Source of the DNA: Gammaproteobacteria bacterium
Lineage (GTDB): Bacteria; Pseudomonadota; Gammaproteobacteria; Pseudomonadales; Cellvibrionaceae
Direction: 5' to 3'
Assembly: GCA_004172865.1 (NCBI GenBank)
Contig: SEBV01000012.1
Span: forward strand, 86,751-150,750
Length of the DNA: 64,000 nucleotides
Under the pieces are notes generated by a model. That model ran no database searches and was not told the DNA's origin. It saw only the letters and a list, made by a program, of their open reading frames with translations. Shown piece after piece: positions 58,878 through 64,000 of this stretch (position 1 is the stretch's first letter; each line of letters begins with the position of its first letter). A program made the translations under genes and the position numbers.

Positions 58878-59267
58878 ATGTCAGATTACATTCTTAAATT
58901 CTGGCCGTCAGAGCAAGTTCAAGAAATAAAAGTGGACTTAATTGTTGAGGGTCTGAAAAACAATGGTTTCTTGGGTAAAGAAATTGAATTTTGGGGAAAG
59001 CCAGCTTTTGCAACTGGTGAAAGTTTTACTAAGTTTGTCGCTCCTCATATAGAACCAAAAAATGAATATCTAAATTCGCTCGCAATACTCGTTAATGCGT
59101 CTGATTATGGCGTTATTTCTGGTGAAGAAGATTTTGAATTTATTGATCGAAATAACGTTGTAGCCATAAATGGAGGTGACGACTATTTGAGCAATTGGGC
59201 AGCACTTTGTGAGTCACTAGAAACCATTACAGGTAACAAATATGAAGGTGGTTGGGAAATCCTGTAA
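58878..59267 (+). CDS. Cassette 3: soluble protein, unknown
   Basis: This 129-residue acidic cytosolic protein starts MSDYILKFWPSEQVQEIK. It has the stretch EIEFWGKPAFATGESF, then a hydrophobic beta-type segment LNSLAILVNASDYGVISG, and ends GGWEIL. No signal peptide is present. GAGGAAAG precedes the ATG. The small size and acidity resemble immunity-like proteins, but I cannot assign a family. It ends 10 bp before attC site 3. Confidence 0.7.
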   Translation: MSDYILKFWPSEQVQEIKVDLIVEGLKNNGFLGKEIEFWGKPAFATGESFTKFVAPHIEPKNEYLNSLAILVNASDYGVISGEEDFEFIDRNNVVAINGGDDYLSNWAALCESLETITGNKYEGGWEIL

Positions 59268-59277
59268 AAGCTAATGC

Positions 59278-59403
59278 TAACAAGTCGTTGCAGCTCGCGC
59301 ACTTTGTGCACTGGACAGTTTTTAAGTCGCAGCTTTATGGTTTTGCTGCGCAAAAGTATTCCATAAAACCACAACTTAAAAACTGCCGCTGAACTCGGCG
59401 TTA
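59278..59403 (+). repeat. attC site 3 (126 bp, class A)
   Basis: It runs from TAACAAGTCGTTGCAGC to GCTGAACTCGGCGTTA. The lateral hairpin is GCAC-TTT-GTGC; its bottom-strand loop AAA is one of two exceptions to the GNA loop seen elsewhere. Confidence 0.95.
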
Positions 59404-59772
59404 CGTGGGGCAAGAAATTTAAAACAGGCTGCTTCGGCTAAATTGCAAAAGCAAAAGCTAAATTTCTGAAAGGCCAAAGTTTGGGTTTTTCATGGGCTGC
59501 TAGTTTTAGTTGTACAAATAGTTTTTCTGGGCTGAAGTATCGCGGTTTAACGTTTTGAAATATTTCTTGTGCCTTCGGTAGTTCGGTTTTTCGCAAGCAC
59601 TTTTAGTTGTGAGCATAGGGCTACATTATCTAGGTTTTAGGTTTGGTAGCCTCTGGCTTTAGTGCTGTTAAAGCTTTAAATTGTGGTTTTGTTGGTTTGC
59701 TTCGGAAGGCTTGGGTTATTTGTTGTAGTTTTTTTTCCTTCTGTTCAAATCCTTCACAAGTAAATTATCACG
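59404..59772. other. Cassette 4: no convincing gene
   Basis: This 369-bp cassette body holds no open frame with a start, a ribosome site and plausible composition on either strand. A TTG-started frame from 59643 runs mostly into the next attC and looks like noise. The plus strand is T/G-rich with many TTTT and GGTTT runs, similar to the short tails after the genes of cassettes 6 and 7. It may encode an RNA, carry a promoter, or be a decayed cassette. Confidence 0.5.
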
Positions 59773-59906
59773 TAACAAGTCGTTGCAGCACCGCTCCGGC
59801 ACTTCGTGCCTGCGCTGGACAGTTTTTAAGTCGCAGTTTTATGGTTTTGCTGCGCAAAGTATTCCATAAAACCACAACTTAAAAACTGCCGCTGAACTCG
59901 GCGTTA
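59773..59906 (+). repeat. attC site 4 (134 bp, class A)
   Basis: It runs from TAACAAGTCGTTGCAGC to GCTGAACTCGGCGTTA. The lateral hairpin is enlarged: GGCAC-TTC-GTGCC within an outer GC...GC pair. Confidence 0.95.
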
Positions 59907-59917
59907 AATTGGTGTAT

Positions 59918-60361
59918 ATGAAAATAGCTATATTGTTAATTTCGGCTTTTATAACTGCTAGCGCTTCTGCAAACGATTATATTATGCTGCCGGAATCTAG
60001 CGCCAAAGAACTGTTAAAACCATGCTCTCGAAATGCACCATTGTATGAAGGCACGTTTACTCCTAATAAAGAAGAAATAGCCTTACTAGAGAATAATATA
60101 ATTGAGCTGCTTTCGCTTGAGTCAAACGACTGCTGTGGTCACGGAAAAATAAATGGCTCTATCTCAAATTATTTTAGGCAGTATGTAGGAATTACAGTTA
60201 ACTCTAAAAAATACATCTATATAAATGCAGGGCCGAAAGAAAATTCAAAACTTAGCTCTACTTTAATTTTTATGTGTGACGGCGGAAAATATTATTGGGG
60301 CGCTTTGTATAGCATTTCTGAAAAGAAGTTTAGTCATTTGGCATTTAACGGCGGGGGCTAA
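59918..60361 (+). CDS. Cassette 5: exported protein, unknown
   Basis: This is a roughly 147-residue protein with a signal peptide (MKIAILLISAFITASASA). The mature part contains five cysteines, including the vicinal pair NDCCGHGK, and ends AFNGGG. No family is recognised. The ATG at 59918 is 11 nt after the attC end, without a good ribosome site, so translation may rely on a leaderless or read-through mode. A TTG at 59909 would add three residues. Confidence 0.65.
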   Translation: MKIAILLISAFITASASANDYIMLPESSAKELLKPCSRNAPLYEGTFTPNKEEIALLENNIIELLSLESNDCCGHGKINGSISNYFRQYVGITVNSKKYIYINAGPKENSKLSSTLIFMCDGGKYYWGALYSISEKKFSHLAFNGGG

Positions 60362-60365
60362 AATT

Positions 60366-60490
60366 TAACAAGTCGCTCAAGCACCGCGCCTTCGGCGCTG
60401 GACAGTTTTTAAGTCGCGCTTTTGTGGTTTTGCTACGCAAAAGGTTTCCACAAAATCACAACTTAAAAACTGCCGCTTAGCTCGGCGTTA
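60366..60490 (+). repeat. attC site 5 (125 bp, class B)
   Basis: It runs from TAACAAGTCGCTCAAGC to GCTTAGCTCGGCGTTA. The lateral hairpin is GCGCC-TTC-GGCGC. The last base is also the A of the next cassette's ATG. Confidence 0.95.
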
Positions 60491-60816
60491 TGAATGTGGA
60501 GCATGCATTGAATCCTGTTGCTATTTTATACACTTGGTTTCACGAAAATAAGCAGATGTTTATTTCGTGTGGTGCGCAGCTTGAGTTCAAAGATTCTGGG
60601 CGTGATTCCGCATATGTACGGTTTGAAACAGATTTCCACATAATGGAACTATGCGCTTGGAATCACTCATTCTGCCTAGATATACAAATTACAGAAATCG
60701 AGACAGAAAATAGTGAATTTTTACATGCGGGTTCATGTGAATCACTAGAAGAGTTTAAAGAACATTTAATTCGCTTTTTTGAATTGTTTAAAGTTGATTT
60801 TAATAGGGCTCGTTAG
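60490..60816 (+). CDS. Cassette 6: soluble protein, unknown
   Basis: This 108-residue acidic protein has no signal peptide. It begins MNVEHALNPVAILYTWF and ends LIRFFELFKVDFNRAR. The ATG uses the last base of attC site 5 as its A, so there is no room for a normal ribosome site inside the cassette. An internal start cannot be excluded. No family is recognised. About 105 bp of T-rich sequence follow before the next attC. Confidence 0.55.
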   Translation: MNVEHALNPVAILYTWFHENKQMFISCGAQLEFKDSGRDSAYVRFETDFHIMELCAWNHSFCLDIQITEIETENSEFLHAGSCESLEEFKEHLIRFFELFKVDFNRAR

Positions 60817-60921
60817 CCAAACGTTATTTCTGTGCTGCTTTTGGTTTGCTTCTGACAGCTTTTCTTGAATTGTTAAAGTTTTTCGGTATCTCGTTAGTTT
60901 TACGTAAAATGCAAAGATACA

Positions 60922-61046
60922 TAACAAGTCGTTCCAGCATCGCCACTGCGTGGCTGGACAGTTTTTAAGTCGCGGCTTTATGGTTTTGCTGCGCAAAAGT
61001 TTTCCATAAAGCCACAACTTAAAAACTGCCGCTGAACTCGGCGTTA
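60922..61046 (+). repeat. attC site 6 (125 bp, class A variant)
   Basis: It starts TAACAAGTCGTTCCAGC: the extrahelical base is C instead of G. It ends GCTGAACTCGGCGTTA. The lateral hairpin is GCCAC-TGC-GTGGC. The inner arm GGCTTTATGG pairs with CCATAAAGCC, a compensated change relative to the other sites. Confidence 0.95.
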
Positions 61047-61055
61047 GGTTTCGCA

Positions 61056-61319
61056 ATGAACGACATAATCAAAAATTTGGAAGAAATAAAAGACGAAGCT
61101 ATTATCCATATTGTGCTGAATGATAGTCAGGAATTTCTAATTAAGAACTGTTCACGCGTAGACTTCACTATTTACAATTCTAATTTCTATTTTATTGCAG
61201 AAGTTGTTGAAAAGCTCAGCGGTAATAGGAAATTCCACACAAAAGGAACTCTAATCGAGTTAAATGCGGAAGACGTAAAGAGCTATACTGAATTAGGAAG
61301 TTGTAAAGAAAATGAATAA
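61056..61319 (+). CDS. Cassette 7: small soluble protein, unknown
   Basis: This 87-residue protein has an alternating beta-type pattern: AIIHIVLNDSQEFLIKNCSRVDFTIYNSNFYFIAEVVEK. It lacks a signal peptide and a recognisable family. The ATG is 9 nt after the attC end with weak AGG in GTTAGGTTT. About 135 bp without a gene follow. Confidence 0.55.
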   Translation: MNDIIKNLEEIKDEAIIHIVLNDSQEFLIKNCSRVDFTIYNSNFYFIAEVVEKLSGNRKFHTKGTLIELNAEDVKSYTELGSCKENE

Positions 61320-61454
61320 ATGGCTTTGAATTTTAAAATTTAAGTAAAGTGGTTAGTATATTTTTTCTGGATGGCATTGAAAAATTTATATTTGTATTTT
61401 TGGTTGTAAATTTTTCTGTTCTAGTCAGGCTTTGTCGCGGTGTAAATTTTAACC

Positions 61455-61581
61455 TAACAAGTCGTTGCAGCACCAGTCGCTTCGCTCCTTGGACAGTTTT
61501 TAAGTCGCAGTTTTATGGTTTTGCTGCGCAAAAGTATTCCACAAAACTACAACTTAAAAACTGCCGCTGAACTCGGCGTTA
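61455..61581 (+). repeat. attC site 7 (127 bp, class A)
   Basis: It runs from TAACAAGTCGTTGCAGC to GCTGAACTCGGCGTTA. The lateral arm is AGTCGC-TTC-GCTCCT, only partly paired, but its bottom strand contains the heptamer GCGAAGC. The inner arm TTTTATGG faces CCACAAAA, leaving one A-C mismatch. Confidence 0.94.
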
Positions 61582-61594
61582 TAGAGAGAAAAGT

Positions 61595-61864
61595 ATGAAA
61601 TTCATTTTACCATTGGTATTTTTCTTTTTTTTAATATCGGCATGTTCGTCTACTGAAAAAATGCCTTCCAATATCGTTCCATTCAAAAATGATGTATATA
61701 TCTCAAGCGCAGGCTCCGTAGTTACATACCAAAAGGCTTTCAATAAAGCTATAAATGATGCAAGTTCTTTTTGTGTGTCTTCGGGTAAGAAATCTGAAGT
61801 CGTCGAAGTGGTGGACCCAAAAAGTAACATTTATGAAGTTATGATCTATTTCAAGTGCATCTAG
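61595..61864 (+). CDS. Cassette 8: small lipoprotein, unknown
   Basis: This 89-residue protein has a lipoprotein signal and lipobox LISAC (Cys at 17). The mature part of about 72 residues has two further cysteines. It resembles small outer-membrane lipoproteins in size only. The ATG follows GAGAGAAAAG. A gene-less tail of about 170 bp follows before attC site 8. Confidence 0.68.
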   Translation: MKFILPLVFFFFLISACSSTEKMPSNIVPFKNDVYISSAGSVVTYQKAFNKAINDASSFCVSSGKKSEVVEVVDPKSNIYEVMIYFKCI

Positions 61865-62032
61865 TTTCTTAATTTAGGTTCATTTTTTAAGAACAACCTT
61901 CAATTTCTTAAATTACTAGCTTATGTACGAATATCTCAAAAAGCAGTGTGCCACTGAGTTATTGAGGTTGGACTATAATTTTAAAACACGACTGAGTTTT
62001 GGGCTGTTTGTTATTTTGTAAAGCCAAAGCTA

Positions 62033-62159
62033 TAACAAGTCGCTCAAGCATCGCGCACGACGTGCGCTGGACAGTTTTTAAGTCGCGCTTTTGTGGTTTT
62101 GCTGCGCAAAAGTATTCCACAAAATCACAACTTAAAAACTGCCGCTTAGCTCGGCGTTA
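62033..62159 (+). repeat. attC site 8 (127 bp, class B)
   Basis: It runs from TAACAAGTCGCTCAAGC to GCTTAGCTCGGCGTTA. The lateral hairpin GCGCAC-GAC-GTGCGC has the longest perfect lateral stem, tied with site 10, and a non-GNA loop. Confidence 0.95.
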
Positions 62160-62169
62160 AGGAATAGTC

Positions 62170-62631
62170 GTGAAAAAAATTATAATCATATTGGTTTCAA
62201 TTCTAATCTCTAGTTGTGCAACTCAAGTTAACTATAGCCTCCAAACATTTTACAAAAGCAAAAATAGTAAATTAAACTTAATCGCAAAATTAACTTTTAT
62301 GAAAAATGGGAATTATTTGGTTTGCACTACGTCCTCAGATCATGAAAATGAGGATCTCGGTAATGGGAGCTACTACTGTATTGAGGGGGTGTGGAGTCAG
62401 ACAAAAAATATAGTAACTTTTACACCAAATACTTATGAAGGGAAGCTGTTATCGTCAGTGCCTGAAAATGGTGATATCGAAATTTTAGAAAAATCTGAAA
62501 ATTTAGCTAATCCACAAGTGTTATCAATGCTTCAGTTCTCTGGGTCAACCATGACTAATGTTTCGGTTGGCGAAGCTAATACCAAAAGTAGTAAGGGTTG
62601 GAGCAACTATCAACGCATTGAAAGTCCTTAA
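62170..62631 (+). CDS. Cassette 9: lipoprotein, unknown
   Basis: This 153-residue lipoprotein has lipobox LISSC (Cys at 16). The mature part includes LTFMKNGNYLVCTTSSDHE and YYCIEGVWSQTKNIVTFTPNTYEG, a pattern like lipocalin-type META/COPII-like barrels in lipoproteins, without firm assignment. It starts with GTG at 62170, with AAGGAA upstream. The stop codon TAA (62629-62631) is the first three bases of attC site 9, so the recombination site ends the gene. Confidence 0.72.
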   Translation: MKKIIIILVSILISSCATQVNYSLQTFYKSKNSKLNLIAKLTFMKNGNYLVCTTSSDHENEDLGNGSYYCIEGVWSQTKNIVTFTPNTYEGKLLSSVPENGDIEILEKSENLANPQVLSMLQFSGSTMTNVSVGEANTKSSKGWSNYQRIESP

Positions 62632-62753
62632 CAAGTCGCTCAAGCATCGCCACTTCGTGGCTGGACAGTTTTTAAGTCGCAGTCTTGTGGTTTTGCTGCG
62701 CAAAAGTATTCCACAAAACCGCAACTTAAAAACTGCCGCTTAGCTCGGCGTTA
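62629..62753 (+). repeat. attC site 9 (125 bp, class B)
   Basis: It runs from TAACAAGTCGCTCAAGC to GCTTAGCTCGGCGTTA. The lateral hairpin is GCCAC-TTC-GTGGC, identical to that of site 2. Confidence 0.95.
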
Positions 62754-62764
62754 GAAGGTCATAC

Positions 62765-63211
62765 ATGTCAAAATCATCTAAAATTTGCAAGCCTCTCGAT
62801 CAACTTCAACCTAGTGATATCGAATCATATCCAATTTGGGAGTTTGCATTAGATGAAGAGGGTAATGAAGAGCAAGACGAAACTTGGGTGCGCCCAATTT
62901 TTTCTAAAGTAGTTGAGTTAAATCAATACTCGCTTAGTGTGGCAGCGGATTTTGAAACTGCATCGGGTAAAAACATACTTGGAATTGTTGGTGTTAGCAC
63001 AGTAGAGGGTATTGAGTTTTCACATGGAGCACTACTCTATCAAGGAAAATATGTTTTTATTCCGTCTTCTAGTTTTTTTAACTTTGAAAACGAGAAGGTA
63101 AGTGTAGCCTTAACGCTCGGTGAAGAAATATCTAATGTTTTCCCTTTAAAGTTCAAGTTAAAGTCCGTAGTTGAAGGTGAAACTACATATCGAAGTGGAG
63201 AGTTTAGTTAA
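62765..63211 (+). CDS. Cassette 10: soluble protein, conserved hypothetical
   Basis: This 148-residue acidic protein has the segment PLDQLQPSDIESYPIWEFALDEEG followed by DETWVRPIF near the N-terminus, which I have seen as a recurring signature of small bacterial hypothetical proteins. No function is known to me. No signal peptide is present. GAAGG precedes the ATG at a normal spacing. Confidence 0.68.
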   Translation: MSKSSKICKPLDQLQPSDIESYPIWEFALDEEGNEEQDETWVRPIFSKVVELNQYSLSVAADFETASGKNILGIVGVSTVEGIEFSHGALLYQGKYVFIPSSSFFNFENEKVSVALTLGEEISNVFPLKFKLKSVVEGETTYRSGEFS

Positions 63212-63225
63212 ATCTAAAAAGCTTC

Positions 63226-63352
63226 TAACAAGTCGCTCAAGCATCGCACGCTTCGCGTGCTGGACAGTTTTTAAGTCGCAGTTTTGTGGTTTTGCTGCGC
63301 AAAAGGCTTCCACAAAACCACAACTTAAAAACTGCCGCTTAGCTCGGCGTTA
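63226..63352 (+). repeat. attC site 10 (127 bp, class B)
   Basis: It runs from TAACAAGTCGCTCAAGC to GCTTAGCTCGGCGTTA. The lateral hairpin is GCACGC-TTC-GCGTGC; its bottom strand contains the exact heptamer GCGAAGC. Confidence 0.95.
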
Positions 63353-63368
63353 AAATGGAAAGAGAATC

Positions 63369-63746
63369 GTGGGAACCTTCAAGCATCATAGTTACTTTCC
63401 AAAAGAAAAAGCATTGCAAAGCTATCTGCTACCCAATGTCTGTTTCGTATGCAGGAAATGTTTCAGGAAACCTGTAGCACCACAAGCAAGCACTTGTCCC
63501 AATTGCGGTGGAAAAATGGTATCGCTAAATCGTAAATTTTCGGCACCAAAATCTAATGATCTAGCGCAGTGGAAAAAAGTTCAGTTTTTGGTTAGTAATG
63601 GCTTCTTGTTTCAATCCATTTATGAAGTAAAAAATGAAAATGGTGAGTATGCTGGCCACTACAAGGTTAGTTATCCTAAAACGCTAGAAGAAGCAGTAGA
63701 GTTTGTGGCTAAATTTAAAGCCCAGGCTGAACATAATAATATCTAA
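63369..63746 (+). CDS. Cassette 11: zinc-ribbon protein, unknown
   Basis: This 125-residue protein has cysteines in CFVCRKC (about residues 25-31) and CPNCGGK (about 43-49), a likely zinc ribbon of the CxxC-x(n)-CxxC kind. A helical C-terminal region follows (KTLEEAVEFVAKFKAQAEH). The start is GTG with GGAAAGAG upstream; a nearby ATG at 63355 is out of frame. The ribbon suggests nucleic-acid or protein binding, but there is no direct evidence. Confidence 0.68.
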   Translation: MGTFKHHSYFPKEKALQSYLLPNVCFVCRKCFRKPVAPQASTCPNCGGKMVSLNRKFSAPKSNDLAQWKKVQFLVSNGFLFQSIYEVKNENGEYAGHYKVSYPKTLEEAVEFVAKFKAQAEHNNI

Positions 63747-63786
63747 TAACCCTATTATACTTTTGTGGTCGCAAGCAAAAGCATTT

Positions 63787-63920
63787 TAACAAGTCGTTGC
63801 AGCACCGCTCCAGCACTTCGTGCTTGCGCTGGACAGTTTTTAAGTCGCAGTTTTATGGTTTTGCTGCGCAAAGTATTCCATAAAACCACAACTTAAAAAC
63901 TGCCGCTGAACTCGGCGTTA
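63787..63920 (+). repeat. attC site 11 (134 bp, class A)
   Basis: It runs from TAACAAGTCGTTGCAGC to GCTGAACTCGGCGTTA. The lateral hairpin AGCAC-TTC-GTGCT sits within an outer GC...GC pair. It is close to site 4, with a changed but still paired stem. Confidence 0.95.
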
Positions 63921-63942
63921 TGTGCAATCGGGAAATAGTTAC

Positions 63943-64000
63943 GTGCTAAAAATTGAAACCAAAAGACTTGAGCTCCATAAAATTTCTGAGCACCATAGAC
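63943..64000 (+). CDS. Cassette 12: start of a gene cut by the window edge, possibly a GNAT acetyltransferase
   Basis: A GTG-started frame reads VLKIETKRLELHKISEHHR to the window edge. The pattern I-x-T-x-R-L-x-L is the usual first strand of GNAT N-acetyltransferases, which are common integron cargo. Only 19 codons are visible, so this is tentative. Confidence 0.35.
   Translation, partial: MLKIETKRLELHKISEHHR

Larger units (their letters stand above)
56341..64000. other. Chromosomal integron: intI, attI and an 11-attC cassette array
   Basis: A divergent integrase gene, an attI region and eleven attC sites sharing a conserved long inverted-repeat core make a complete integron platform. No mobile-element genes (transposase, resolvase, IS ends) or resistance genes are seen, and most attC sites are closely related, as in sedentary chromosomal integrons. 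The array runs off the right edge. All candidate cassette genes point away from intI, on the plus strand. Confidence 0.93.

Noticed and set aside
59183..59413. Minus-strand frame across attC site 3
   Set aside because: It mainly translates the attC repeat; a similar frame occurs at 60766-61056 over attC site 6, so it reflects the repeat and not a gene.
59643..59882. TTG-started frame of 79 codons at the end of cassette 4
   Set aside because: Half of it is the attC sequence read in frame; no ribosome site and low-complexity composition.
61349..61570. Plus-strand frame of 73 codons over attC site 7
   Set aside because: About half is attC sequence; no ribosome site and no recognisable product.
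61579..61830. Minus-strand frame opposite cassette 8
   Set aside because: Antisense shadow of the lipoprotein gene, which has a clear lipobox and ribosome site.
58000..63920. CRISPR-like regularly spaced repeats
   Set aside because: The repeats are 125-181 bp with long inverted symmetry and gene-sized unequal spacing, downstream of an intI gene; they are attC sites.
1..64000. tRNA or rRNA genes
   Set aside because: I inspected the intergenic gaps and saw no cloverleaf-like or rRNA-like sequence; a covariance-model scan would be needed to be certain.

Overview
The window looks like a chromosomal segment of a free-living gammaproteobacterium, most likely a Cellvibrionaceae/Cellvibrio-type saprophyte. 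This is an inference from content, not a database match. It rests on a fused nuoCD in a 13-gene complex I operon, a csiV-mfd pair, a Pseudomonas-like sthA / PilZ / lolCDE neighbourhood, a ThrH-type phosphatase, a [4Fe-4S] APS reductase, a GlyGly-CTERM protein and several secreted carbohydrate-active or esterase-like proteins. No rRNA or tRNA gene was seen.

Layout. Positions 1-5.6 kb hold the end of prmB, two exported hydrolases on the minus strand (polysaccharide deacetylase and esterase), then aroC, an MFS transporter and an omega-amidase-type nitrilase. From 5.6 to 19 kb are pgm, csiV, mfd, sthA, a small exported protein, a PilZ protein, the lipoprotein-release transporter genes lolC-lolD-lolE, a DUF2062 protein and cysH. 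From 19.2 to 34.2 kb lies the complete NADH:quinone oxidoreductase operon nuoA-B-CD-E-F-G-H-I-J-K-L-M-N, with a good sigma70 promoter in front and a hairpin terminator behind. From 34.2 to 55.3 kb are thrH, a dienelactone hydrolase, a probable heme-oxygenase-like diiron protein facing a two-gene phosphorelay (7-TM hybrid histidine kinase plus a DHp-receiver protein), an alpha/beta hydrolase with pabB, a DUF2339/DUF3999 membrane pair, an exonuclease, an HPP-family membrane protein, an exported cyclophilin with a GlyGly-CTERM tail, a beta-helix protein and a 1040-residue GH15/phosphorylase-kinase-like protein.

From 55.3 kb to the right edge the character changes. After a gene-poor 1.1 kb stretch comes an integron integrase gene (intI, minus strand) with a near-consensus promoter, an attI region carrying three copies of an 18-bp motif, and an array of 11 attC sites in 6 kb. 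Ten cassettes carry candidate genes, one shows no credible gene, and the array continues past the window. The attC sites are about 125-134 bp, except the first, which is a 181-bp composite. They fall into two covarying L-box classes. Each carries an extra, hypervariable lateral mini-hairpin whose bottom-strand loop is C-GNA-G in 9 of 11 sites. Cassette products are small, mostly of unknown function, and half look exported, lipidated or membrane-bound.

The items I consider most worth follow-up are the fine structure of the attC/attI sites and the heme-oxygenase-like protein facing the 7-TM kinase and DHp-receiver genes, which could be an undescribed signalling module.
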